Shown: positions 23,130 to 33,748 of the stretch, one piece after another | How the letters are laid out: each line of letters opens with the position of its first letter | How positions within the stretch are numbered: the stretch's first letter is position 1 | Source of the DNA: Smallanthus sonchifolius | Taxonomy: Eukaryota; Streptophyta; Magnoliopsida; Asterales; Asteraceae | Length of the DNA: 64,000 nucleotides | Assembly (NCBI GenBank): GCA_023525975.1 | Contig: CM042029.1 | Coordinates: 67,613,429-67,677,428, forward strand | Direction: 5' to 3' | The notes under the pieces: model-generated | Databases searched by the model: none | Seen by the model: only the letters and a program-made list of their open reading frames with translations | What the model was told of the DNA's origin: nothing | Position numbers and translations under genes: made by a program

Positions 23130-23599
23130 ATTGTGAATAGTATTTTTTATTTTTATTTTATATTTATTCTGTTTACTTGTCAAAGAAAATTCCAAAAAGA
23201 TTTTATTTTTATGAACAGTTTTTACGCAAATCTTTTGGGGGAGAAATATTATATTGAAAAGAATTGCTGTGTATAAAATCTTACAAGTGGTTTTGAGTTG
23301 CAGGAAGAATTGTATCTGACCTTTGAGAAATGATAGTGTCTGATCTCATCTCTTGGACATGGAATGGACCAAAAGCGATGGTGTTTACTGAGGTATAGCT
23401 GGTAGGCCCGACATATGGTTAAAACTTGTAAGTAGTGTGAAAACTCTAATACATATCTCATACTTGTGTGTTTGAACCCATTATTGAAACATCTAACCCA
23501 TTTTTATATCTAAGAAAACCAATTCAATCAGATACATGCTTACGTATTGGATTCCTATTCATACGCCAAGTGACCGTCAATATAACGATATTTACCACC

Positions 23600-23820
23600 G
23601 ATGACCCCGTATGTTTTGCTTACGCAAAGATCTCGGGTGCTCATCCTTTTCCCATCCACTTGGATGATTTGACCCCGTCTGTTTTGCTTACGCAAAGATC
23701 TCGGGTGTTCAACATTTTTCTATCCGCTTGGATAATTTTACGACTTCTTCTGTTTTGCTTACGTAAAGATCTAGAATGCTCGTACCTTTTAATATCTACT
23801 TGGATATTTTTTATTTTAAT
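23600..23820 (+). repeat. three tandem copies of about 70 bp in the pol-ORF spacer
   Basis: TGTTTTGCTTACGCAAAGAT recurs at 23612, 23680 and 23751 with flanking CCACTTGGAT words, giving units of 68-71 bp that become more diverged to the right. The rest of 23130-24213 is non-coding and AT-rich. Confidence 0.85.
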
Positions 23821-24213
23821 TTTCTAAATCCACTTGGATATATTATTTTATTTTTGGTGGTACTTTGACATTACTAAGACGGTACCTTGGTTAATCAGAA
23901 AGAGATGATAGGATGAAGGTGGGTACTTCTTGAGGATTGATAGGTTTTCAAAATCATTTTATTTTAATATGTGGGGTACACCTTGTATAGTGCTTAAATG
24001 GTACCTTTTAATCACATGAAATCAAAATACAAACAAATGTTCGGGTTTACTTTGCACAAATATCAGCTATCTTCAGGGACTCACAGTAGTTAATTGCAAA
24101 AGGAAGTGTTTCAAGAGACTGACCAGATCTGATCTCATGTTGGATCTTTTTCAAGAAGAAAAAGTGTAAATATCATGTGTATATATGTTAGTCTTATTTC
24201 TGTTACTTTGTAA

Positions 24214-24480
24214 ATATCGAAACTAGTTTGCCCTATCGAAACTACTATGTAAATATCGAAACTAGTTTGCTCTATCGAAACTAGTTTGCCCTATCGAAAC
24301 TACTATGAAAATATCGAAACTAGTTTGCTCTATCGAAACTACTCAGTAAATATCGAAACTAGTTTGCCCTATCGAAACTACTCTGTAAATATCGAAACTA
24401 GTTTACCCTATCGAAACTAGTTGTTTCGACAGGGGTATTTTTGTCTTTTGTTCCTCGCAATTTAAACGCCTGCATAAATG
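24214..24480 (+). promoter_or_regulatory. Copia-2 internal dyad cluster and TATA-like box
   Basis: About twelve copies of ATCGAAACTA(G/C) run from 24214 to 24430 and end in an inverted pair (CTAGTTGTTTCGA). They are the same word as in the LTR promoter. 43 bases on is CATAAATG (24473-24480), TATA-like, followed by a pyrimidine-rich stretch (24481-24560) that looks like a plant 5' leader. Intron-like signals follow (CAG|GTAAAG near 24637, TTGCAG near 24797). The order repeats that of the LTR, so I infer a separate promoter for the extra ORF. Confidence 0.6.
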
Positions 24481-24916
24481 AATCCCTCTCTTCACTTCTT
24501 ATTCACTCGTCTTTTTTTCGCAAACCCTATTCATCTTCTCCGTCTCTCACAAACCTATCAAGCCTTGGTCTGAGTTGCAAGATATCAGTGATTATTCACC
24601 TGATTTTCCCGTAGTCACCAGCGTCTCCATCATCAGGTAAAGTCACTATTTCATTTGAATGATTCTTGCGAATCAACAGACCTAGAGTTTCAAAATTTCA
24701 AAATCAGTTCGACTGAATCTTCATAATCTCTGTCATATCCGTGTTTGCATACATCTTTATCATCTGAGAACTCACTTTGTATGTGTATTCTTGCAGAAAT
24801 CATACTCGCTTTCGGTAAGACGAATATCCGTCATTCACAGGCCACTCTAAAACCTTTCATTTAATTGTTTATATTGTCTGAGTATAATGAATCAATAAGG
24901 GGTTTGGGTTTCAAAA

Positions 24917-25441
24917 CTAGTTAGTTTCGATAAAGGAGTTCAACTCCTTCAAAAAGTTTTCAAAAGGTTTTTAATCGAAACTACTGGTTTCGACACCCAA
25001 ACTTGACCTAATCTCTCTATCGAAACTACTAGTTTCGATAAATTCATCTCTATCGAAACTACTTAGTTTCGACATTGTTGATTTCAGAATTTTTACAAGT
25101 GTTGATCAAAGCTCATTGACCCTATCGAAACTAGTTAGTTTCGATATATTCATCTCTATCGAAACTACTTAGTTTCGACATTGTTGATTTCAGAATTTTT
25201 ACAAGTGTTGATCAAAGCTCATTGACCCTATCGAAACTAGTTAGTTTCGATAAATTCATCTCTATCGAAACTACTTAGTTTCGACAGTGTTGATTTCAGA
25301 GTTTCTATAAGTGTTGATCAAGGCTTTTTGCCTCTATCGAAACTAGTTAGTTTCGATACGTCCTTCTCTATCGAAACTACTTAGTTTCGACAGTAAGGAT
25401 TTCTGATTTTTTCTAAGTGTTGGAATACTTAGTTTCGATAT
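24917..25441 (+). repeat. 106-bp tandem repeat carrying paired dyads, ahead of the extra ORF
   Basis: Two initial dyads (24917-25040) lead into about four copies of a 106-bp unit (GATTTCAG... at 25080, 25186 and 25292, a diverged one near 25398). Each unit holds two perfect palindromes with arms ATCGAAACTA / TAGTTTCGA. The block stops 35 bases before the ORF start codon, as the leader array does ahead of gag. Confidence 0.9.
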
Positions 25442-25475
25442 TCAGAACCTTTATTCATTGATGATTTTTACAGGT

Positions 25476-28353
25476 ATGGATCTCGTATTCGTGAAGAGGC
25501 ACAATGTCTGTGCATTCCTTAATAGCAATGATTCGAAAGCGACTGAATTTATTCCTGTCTTAAATTTTCTGGCAAACTCCAACATAAGTTTTGTCATCAG
25601 CCACAACTTGTCAGTTTTTGAAGCAACTATAAGACAATTCTGGGAAACTGCTGAGATAATAACAGTTGATAATGTGCAGCACATTAGGGCAACCGTACAT
25701 GGCCAAGAAGTATTATTTTCTGAAGACACAGTTAGAGAAGCACTGCAGTTAAATGACAATCCAGAAGCTCCCGTTGAGTTCCCAATCTTCTATGTAAAAG
25801 AATGCTTTAGAAGAATGGGTCATCCTGATGAGTTTAAGAAAGGTCAAATAATCAAGAACTCTTTACCTAGCCATTAGAGATATATAGTGCATGTGTTTAT
25901 TCACTGCCTATCAATAAGGAAAGGGGGTTTTGATTCAGCTAACAGTACTCTGGGATCAGCTATTTTGGGATTAACAAAGGGAAGAGACTACAACTTTTCT
26001 TGTTTCATATTCACTCAGCTGAAGTATAACTTAACAGGAGCAGTAAAGAAGAAATTTCTAGCATATCCTAGATTTCTACAAATTATCATCAATCATCTTC
26101 TTCCAGAGATTCAACAAGGTGGAAACACTTTTGTTTTTGATAACATGATAGCCAAAACTCTCAGCTACATGAAAAGCACCAGCAAAAGGACCAACAGGGC
26201 GATAGCTGACATTCCCCTGTTTGGTCATGTCATTGGAGAAGAAGAAGAGTTCATTCCTGACATTGATCCTGACCTTGAAGAAGAAGAATTATCATCAGAT
26301 GAAGAGCTGGAAGCTGAAATCGATATAGACATTCCTATTGTACAAGAAGAAGAACAGCAAATTCTTGAGCCTGTGATAGAGGCCCCCTTTGTTGAAGAAA
26401 TACAAGTAGTTCAAGAGCCAGCAGTCATTGCTGAAGCTGATGTACAGGAGGTTGAAGTAGAAGCTGCAGAGTCAAGTGGGACTCTTGATGCAGGGATCTA
26501 TGGATCAGACTATTACAAATCTGATTCAAATGATAGAAAAAAGCAACTTGCATCTTCCTCTAAAAGGCAAATTGAATCAGGGTCTGATTTTGAAGAGGAA
26601 GACCATAGAGCTAAAAGGATAAAGACTGGATTGGAGGATTTGTCATCCTCGTCAGATTCATCATTCACTACTCCAGAACCATCCCCACATCCAACTCCAC
26701 CTACCTCTCCACAACAGGCACCTATCCCTACACCTCCTACATCTCCACAACAATCAACCATCCATACACCTCCTACCTCTCCACAACAATCACCTATCCA
26801 TACTCCTCCCACCTCACCACTTCATGGTTCAACCTCTCCTTTACCAAGAGTCAAGACTCTAAGTCTTGAAATGAAAAGACTTCAAGATGATCTTCAAAAG
26901 AAAGATACAGAGATTGAAGGATTGACGTCCAAATTGAATGAAGTTAAGGAGGAAGTCAAAGACTTAAAGCTGGAGGTTGGAGGCTTACATACTCAAATAG
27001 ATAGTCAGCAGACTCAGCTGAAAACTCAACAAAGGCTGATAACAAAGCAACAAGAAGATTTCAAAGCCCTAGCTGAAACAGTTAAGCAGCTCAAAGACTC
27101 AATACTCAAACCTACACCTCAACATCCAACCACCTCAACAGGACAGGGGGAGACTACATCAGAAGTTGAACCATCATCTCCTGCCTTTGTCACTAATCCT
27201 GAATCTGCATTAATTATGTATACCGGTCACGGTATCAAGACAAAGGAGTCTGTTGAAGTAAAGGTTGAGGAGATAGAGTCTGACCTTCCCTCAGCTAGTG
27301 AAAAAAGAGAAGCAAGGAGAAGAGGGAAGGGAGCTATACCTGATATTGAAACTGTCATTCTGGATGAAGAAGATATACCATCTGATGATGAGTTGAATGC
27401 TCTTCTAGATGACATTGAAAATTTTGGCTATAATGACCTTCATCCAGAAATTCTAACCACTGAAGAAAAAGAGACTGAACGAACAAGATATTTTACTGAA
27501 GAAGGTGATGAGATTCAAACACTATCAGATGAAGAAGATGTTCAGATTAACCTCATCAAAGATATCATTCCTGAACCAACCATTCCAGTATCTGAAACAA
27601 CTCCAGCACAAGATCAACCTTCAACTGCACCTGAACCTCCAATCTCAAGAAAGTCCTGGTTTAAGAAAATAATTCAAGAGGAAACTCCTAAGACATATGA
27701 GTGGATAGCAGAGCATCAAGAACTAAAAAGGCCTCCAATTGGCTGGAAATATGATGCTGAAAGGAAGCTCTTTATCATCAGAAGATTTAGAGGGGGGGGG
27801 GGTTCAGCACTTCAAAAATATGACTGACTTCCAAACCCTTCCTTTCTATGACCTCAGGGATTTAGCAAAACTTCCACTTCAAAACCCTGGGAAGGTCATG
27901 ATGGCTTATGACTTTGAGAAGTTTCTACATTCTCAAGTCAACAATGATTTCAAAGGAATGAAGCCTAGGAAAACTCAGAAGAAGATCTCTAAGACTAGGT
28001 TTCATCCTAAAACTAAAAAGCCATATGTGTTCCTAAGATACAAGCCTGCCCAAACACACAAGACTATCACTATTCCAAAATCTATACCTGTCCAGCTACA
28101 AACTTTCAGAAAGTGGTTCTATAACCCAGTAATTGGCAGTGCAGTTATTGAATATGAGGGCAAGGAAGACATCACCATCTTTGATCCAATGGAGCTGTTA
28201 AAATTTCAACCGGAAGATCTGGAAGTACTTTTCCAGAATCACATTCAGGCTTACAGCGATGAAGATGAAGCTGATGCAAAGGCCTATCAAAGGATTGTCT
28301 CTCTCCATGTCAAACCTTTCATTCCAAAGACATCTGAAAGACCAGCTGCTTGA
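25476..28353 (+). pseudogene. Copia-2 extra 3' ORF (Sirevirus-type additional ORF)
   Basis: ATG at 25476, directly after a TTTTTACAG splice-like site. The conserved N-terminal domain has FLANSNISFVISHN, IRQFWETAEI, FSEDTVREALQL, VFIHCLSIRKGG and YPRFLQIIINHLLP. Next come an acidic segment, a proline-rich repeat of PTPPTSPQQ units (26689-26830) and a coiled coil (about 26860-27110, KDTEIEGLTSKLNEVKEEV). The conserved C-terminal domain follows (FLRYKPAQTHKTI...). A TAG at 25875-25877 interrupts the frame, and a run of 11 G at 27792-27802 shifts it. The end is TGA 28351-28353. The Copia-3 homologue shares both end domains. I see no membrane segment, so the name envelope is not supported. Function unknown. 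Confidence 0.85.
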
Positions 28354-28378
28354 TGAAGAGCTGAAGACAGTAATGCAA

Positions 28379-28945
28379 CAGCTTAGGGGGAGATTGTAGA
28401 GTCATATATTTCGTATAAGCTGTTGTCATTTATTGTATGTTTAAACAATTTTAGACTAGTTTACTTTCTGTCATTTCATTATTGTAATTTCAGTTTTCTG
28501 TAATTAGTTAAGTCTGGGCCATCGAAACTACTTAGTTTCGATTGAGTCTGTTCAATCGAAACTAGTAGTTTTGATAGATGGTAGTTTCGACAGGTCTAAG
28601 TATCATTTGTAAATGGTCAATCGAAACTAGTAGTTTCGATTGACCATAGTTTCGATACCTGTCACTACTATAAATAGCCTAGTTTGAGATTGTTTAGGGT
28701 GTGTGTAGCGGCTGTAACCCTGAACTTTCTCTTTCACATTTTGCTTGAATCAATACAATCTGCAGTTGTTTATTCACTGCGTTCTTACATTTTCATACCC
28801 TTTGATTGTTGATTCATCTGTGGTTAGCTGGTTATCTTCACCATCACTGTTTCATTTATCAGTTTCACCTCCATATACACAGTTTCCGCCTGTGTATGTG
28901 CTGAATCGATCATATCAGTGACTTTCGATTAAATCTGGACCTACA
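28379..28945 (+). mobile_element. Copia-2 polypurine tract and 3' LTR
   Basis: Tract AGCTTAGGGGGAGAT at 28380-28394, LTR 28395-28945. The third LTR dyad is perfect here (28614-28646, 15-bp arms). Confidence 0.96.
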
Positions 28946-28950
28946 TCGAG

Positions 28951-29371
28951 TAAACTTTATTGATTATTAACGAGTTTGGAGATGGAAATAGACTCGTTTA
29001 AATTAATATTGTTATGTATTTATTAATTGAGAATATTCTGGGCTAATTATTATATGAAACATGGACCTGGCTAATTATTGTTGTCTTTTGACTTGAGCCC
29101 ACTAAACCACAGTCCAATACATGACCCGAATAGAAGTTTTAAAGCAGTTATCATTCTCAATTGGGATATATACGCATCTCGATCAGACTTCTAGGGCACG
29201 CACAAAACGCTCTTCAAAAATCAAAATTCGTTCTTGATCTTCTTAGTTTTATCCGATAAAACAATTTGGGTGCCTCAAATTGAGTTTATCTAAGAGTGAT
29301 TCCATCACGACTCTAAGATAATCCAAGTATCATTCACCGATTTCTGATCTGAGAAGCATCCGTATTCTACA
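28951..29371 (+). mobile_element. Copia-1 3' LTR, second part
   Basis: TAAACTTTATTG at 28951 continues the LTR interrupted at 16057 and ends TTCTACA at 29371, followed by the ATCCA duplication. Confidence 0.95.
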
Positions 29372-29376
29372 ATCCA

Positions 29377-29495
29377 TGTTAATGCAATTGTCATCTAAAG
29401 TCACAGACCCTCGTTTATTTTATAAGACCACATAAAATGCATGGGGCTTTAATTGTGGTCTAGTAGTTTTAATTGACCAATTAGGTGGGCTAATA
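29377..29495 (-). other. outer-element internal piece between Copia-1 and Copia-3
   Basis: 119 bp of the outer element lying between the two nested insertions. It has no readable frame on the minus strand and is left as a bridge by the TSD analysis. Confidence 0.75.
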
Positions 29496-29500
29496 ATAAC

Positions 29501-30032
29501 TGTTGAAGCACTTTCCTGTGACAAACACTCTGGATAGAGTCTTAGTTTGTATTTCCTTGTTTGTAATTGTCTTTGTATGTAAGAGTCTTTATGTATTAGT
29601 TTATCGAGTTGTATTTACTTTTACATATTGAATGTTGCAGAATTCTCTAAGTGTTTTGCGCACTTGTAAGTGCGCAGGAGAAAGCTCCTGCGTACTTAGC
29701 AAGTACGCAAGAATACCTTTGCGTACTTGCTAAGTACGCAAGAGCATTTTGCCCTACACACTTGCTAAGTGCGCGGGCATCAGGTCTTGTATAAATAGGA
29801 TAGGTTGACAGAAGTTAAGTACGCAGGCATAAACACAAATACACAAATTGTAATCTCAGTACTTCTCTCTGTAACCTTCAAGTGTTTATAATAGAAAAGA
29901 ACGTTTAAAGTGATTCTCTTGTTGGTTTACTTTGTTTAGTTTGACTCTCCACCTAGTCACGGGCATTCCGCACCCGGTTCGACTAGTAGACCCACTTGCA
30001 TGTGACGATCCGCCACACCCGAGGGACCTACA
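29501..30032 (+). mobile_element. Copia-3 5' LTR
   Basis: TGTTGAAGCAC...GGGACCTACA, 532 bp, partner of 52723-53254. Several of the eight differences fall in or next to the dyads and are C/T or G/A changes. Confidence 0.96.
29658..29797 (+). promoter_or_regulatory. Copia-3 LTR promoter: dyads then TATA
   Basis: Perfect palindromes at 29658-29675 (arms GCGCACTT, centre GT), 29689-29709 (arms TGCGTACTT, centre AGC) and 29719-29741 (arms TTGCGTACTT, centre GCT). A weaker one lies near 29758-29775. TATAAATA follows at 29790-29797, and a further half-site AAGTACGCA lies near 29819. Confidence 0.85.
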
Positions 30033-30034
30033 AG

Positions 30035-30046
30035 TGGTATCAGAGC
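30035..30046 (+). promoter_or_regulatory. primer binding site, initiator tRNA-Met
   Basis: TGGTATCAGAGC two bases after the LTR, the usual Copia primer site. Confidence 0.95.
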
Positions 30047-30356
30047 ATTTGCTCCTGATTTCGAGTGTTGTGAGTGAGTTTGGAGAGTTTCTATCGAGTT
30101 TTTACAAGCAAAAAGAGGTATTTTTGTTGATTTTTGTGATAAAATAGGGGTAGCTCTTGAGCACTATTTTAGAAGCAAAAATCACTCAAAAAACTGATTT
30201 TTGTTGTGTATTTGAGTATTTTGAGCATCAAAGGTTGGTTAGAAACAAGTTTCTGACTCTTTGGCTCATTTGCATTGATCATCAGTTCAATTTTTACCAT
30301 CTCCGGCGACTTTCAGGTGACCGGAAAAGTTTGGTGGAAGTTGCTGAAAAGGTGTT

Positions 30357-30585
30357 GTGCGTACTTACCATTTCTGGCAAAAAGGACAGTTCTGTTGCGT
30401 ACCTGCTAAATACGCAAGACTAATCTCCTGCGTACTTACAAGTGCGCAAGACTGATCTTCTGCGAACTTAAGTTATATCCTGCGTACTTATTATTTACTC
30501 CTGCGTACTTATCAAGTACGCAAGAGCAAATATAAATACGCAAGACCATTTCTCAAGTGCGCAAGGCCAAAGTCAAGTGCGCAAC
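30357..30585 (+). repeat. Copia-3 leader dyad array
   Basis: About ten half-sites of TGCGTACTT or AAGTACGCA/AAGTGCGCA, including a full dyad near 30502-30522 (arms TGCGTACTT / AAGTACGCA), lie in the 270 bases before the gag ATG. The placement is the same as that of the Copia-2 leader array. Confidence 0.85.
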
Positions 30586-30623
30586 TGTGTCTGATTTTTC
30601 TGAAATTTGACTAAGTGTTCACT

Positions 30624-33600
30624 ATGTCGAATCTTCAGAATTTGGGAAACATGTTAAACTATGATAATGAGATCGGTACACCACAGAAACCGCCAAAGTT
30701 GCTAAACGTAAACGATTATTCTAATTGGAAAGCACGTTTCGAGCACTACATTTCTTACACCGACTCATCGCTATGGACACCAATCCTTGAGGGATATAAG
30801 CATCCCACACACATCTATCTTGATGATGAATTGCCCAAGCCTATTTCTAAACTCGATGAGGAAGAAAAGAAAGCGTATGATCGAGAGAAGAAGGCACATG
30901 GTTCAATCACTATGGCTTTAACTCGGGAATTGTTCCATAGTTTTCGAGGTTATGACAATTCTAAGGATCTTTGGAAAGCTTTACAGAAAAGATTCGAAGG
31001 AAATAGTGATATCAAGAAGAGTAAGAGGGATCTACTCCGGAAGCAATATGAATGCTTCAGATTTTTAGAGAACGAATCTTTAGATGACCTCATCTCTAGA
31101 TTCTATCATCTACAGACTGAGTTGAAGGCTTTTGAACTCAGGTATCCAGATGAAGAGCTGGTGGAAAAAGTTTTTGGATGCTTTGCCACCCAAATTTGAG
31201 ATGTACACAACCCTGATGAGGGAAAATCCAAAATTCTATGAGATGACAATAGAGGAGGCAATAGGAAAGGTTCAAGCTCATGACATGAACCTAAAGAGAA
31301 AGGAGAGCTCAGGAAGACCACAAATACAAGACCCTTCTATGTATCATGGGACGACTTCTACATCCAAGTCATCGGGCTCTGGAATTGCCCTTTTCACTGG
31401 AAACTCTACATATGAAGACCACTCAAATGGTTGTGGTGGTCATGCGTGCTACGCATCTGGATCAGGGTCGGGGTCTCATCATCAACATACCTCAAGAAAT
31501 CCTCCTGTTACAACTTCAGCTAATCAATCAGCTATAGCCAAAATAGCTGAAGATCATGTAGCACTATTCTCATCTTGTATGCTTGCGTATGAGAATTTCA
31601 TAGGTGGCAAGCTTACCGATCCCGAGACGATTGAAGAAGATTTTAATCAAGTGGATCCTGATGACATGGAAGACATGGATATTCAATGGAATATGGCCAT
31701 GCTACTGAGGAGAGCCAAGCGTTTCCTGAACAGAACAGGAAGAAAGTTTATTGGCGGGCATGCTAATGCCAAGTTCGGGTTTGACAAATCTAAGGCCAAA
31801 TGCTATAAGTGTCAAAATTTTGGACACTTTGCTCGTGATTGTCCGAAAGACAGAGCACTTGCCTCTGGTTTTACCAGACCTAGCCAAGGAAACAGGCATG
31901 GCCACAACAACCCAAACCACCACAGTCAAAGCCAAGGTGGAACGTCCAATGCACTGGTAGCTCAACAGGACGAAAGCTTTGATTGGGGTGTTCATCTGGA
32001 GGATGTCATCATCGCACAAACACAGGTTGGTCTCATGGCTGAGATCATGGAAATGATGGAAGTAGAGAAAAGGGAAGCTTCTATGGCTGACCTAAAAGAG
32101 TCTACTACTGCTGCTACAGAGGAAGAGGAGGAAGCTGAAGGAAAGGAAGCTTCTGTAGCTGAGAAAGAGGAATCGACTACTGCTGTTGCTCTCATGGCCA
32201 TTGGAGAAGCAACAAGTTCATCTCATGAGGTAGACTCTAATCCCTTTTCTGTTGTTTCATGTTCTAAATGTCTAGGGCTAAAACTTGAAAATTCTAAGCT
32301 CCAAGACAAAATCGAACCCCTAAGTATGGCAGTTCTAAACTATAAAGAAAACGAAAAACGTTTTAAAGAGTCTATTGAAACGTTGAAAAAGGAAAAACGT
32401 GATTATTCTTTAAAAATGAGCGATCAACAGCTTCACTTGGATATTGCATATAAGGGGTTGGAAAAACGGAACAATGAAATCAACAAACTGCAAAATGAGA
32501 TCTTGCAGTTAAAATGCTCTAATGAGAAGTTGAAAAACTCTCGTTTTGTGGTGGAACACTACGAATCTGTAGTGAGACAAATGAATGGGTTAGGGTTGGG
32601 TACTAATGCCATTCCTCCACCAGTGAGCGGGAAGTTTGTCAATAGCTTAATAGACATTGATCTCACTTGTCTAGATGAGTCCTCTGATAAGGATGATTCC
32701 CCTAAAAAGGATGAATCCTCAAGTAAGGCTAACTCCACATCTAGTGAGGAGTTTGTTACTGCTTCTGAAGATGGGTCGGTTAACACTTGCCCTGAAGGAG
32801 TAGTATCAGAGGAGTTGTTAACTGAACAGAAAGTAAAGAAAAACATTGTTACTAATAGTGACAACTGTATTTTAACTGAACCCGATATCATTGAATCAAA
32901 TGATAAATTAAAGGTAATGCTTTATGGGGGGTATAAAAATCTTAATCAAGTTAAGAAATAGGCTTTTTCAGCTCACTATGGGCTTGGTTACAAAGAAAAT
33001 TTGGAAAAACACTATACTCCCAAATACCAAACTGTAAAGGTTCAAACTTTTGTTCACAAACCAACTCCTCCTGCTCATAATGCTGAGTCATCGAATGTCA
33101 AATATTATGAGCCTTACAGGAGGACTTACACAGACAAGAGGACTTGCTTTCACTGTGGTTTTGTCGGTCACATTCTTGTGAACTGTCCTGATAAGAACCA
33201 AGGAAAACGTCCTGTTGTTTCACAACCTGCTGTTATCCCTAAGTCGCCATCAGTGAAATCTCCCAAATATCCAAAACAAAATGGGATGAAACCACCAGTC
33301 AAACCAATGGTAAAGCCTAAGATCAAATATGAAGCTAAACCATCAGTTTCAAGAAAGGTAACGCAACCTGCTGTACCTCATGTATCTACCTCTGGTAGTA
33401 CACGTACTGGTGAGAAATCTGTGGTGAAACTTTCTAAACCACAGAGAAGAAGAAGGAACAAGAGGTTGAGAAAGCAAGAACAGCTGACTTCGGTTCAATC
33501 AGGTGAAGCTTCCACAAGTTCACCTGCTGTTGTTGAACCAAAGTCTCCTGTTCCGGTTAAGAAACAGAAGAGATCCTGGACTGTCAAATCCAAAAATTCT

Positions 33601-33738
33601 CAATCTCCCAATTCTAATTCTTTTAAAGATTCATCAATTTTGAACAGTCATCACGACTGTGAGTTAAAGGAAGTAGTTTATTTTGAAAAGGATGGACGAC
33701 CCAAGACCACAATGGCTTGGGTCTCCAAATCTAACTAA
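30624..33738 (+). pseudogene. gag: Copia-3 gag (frameshift and stop)
   Basis: ATG at 30624 (MSNLQNLGNML). The gag core has VNDYSNWKARFEHYI, KDLWKALQKRFEGNSDIKKSKRDLLRKQYECF and SLDDLISRFYHLQ, similar to Copia-2 gag. The frame shifts once near 31160-31175. First zinc knuckle CYKCQNFGHFARDC is near 31801. A charged coiled-coil-like middle follows (32270-32570). A TAG at 32959-32961 interrupts the frame. The second knuckle CFHCGFVGHILVNC is near 33145, followed by a basic, proline- and lysine-rich tail to TAA 33736-33738. Same two-knuckle design as Copia-2. Confidence 0.93.
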
Positions 33739-33748
33739 TTCTTTTGTG

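Larger units (their letters stand above)
16058..28945 (+). mobile_element. Copia-2: 12.9 kb Sirevirus-like Copia element with extra ORF
   Basis: TSD TCGAG at 16053-16057 and 28946-28950. LTRs are 551 bp each and differ at only four positions (0.7%), so this is the youngest insertion by LTR comparison. Contents: iMet PBS, leader with dyad repeats, long gag, pol, 2.3 kb spacer with tandem and dyad repeats, a 2.9 kb extra ORF, polypurine tract. Large size, long two-knuckle gag and a 3' ORF fit the Sirevirus (SIRE/Maximus) group. Broken by two in-frame stops, two pol frameshifts or deletions and one homopolymer frameshift. Confidence 0.96.
10884..29371 (+). mobile_element. Copia-1: complete but decayed Ty1/Copia element, split by Copia-2
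   Basis: TSD ATCCA at 10879-10883 and 29372-29376. 5' LTR 10884-11366 and internal region 11367-15996. The 3' LTR is in two parts, 15997-16057 and 28951-29371, separated by Copia-2. The two LTRs differ at about 21 of 482 positions. No canonical iMet primer site follows the 5' LTR; the sequence there is AAGATAAACTCAATATG. gag and pol are broken by several frameshifts and stops. Confidence 0.95.

Noticed and set aside
24214..24430. Regularly spaced short repeats resembling a CRISPR array
   Set aside because: Units are 12-16 bp, spacers are repeats themselves, and the context is a plant retrotransposon.
25476..28353. Reading the extra ORF as a retroviral envelope gene
   Set aside because: No signal peptide, no hydrophobic membrane segment and no cleavage motif seen; the N- and C-terminal domains are of another kind.
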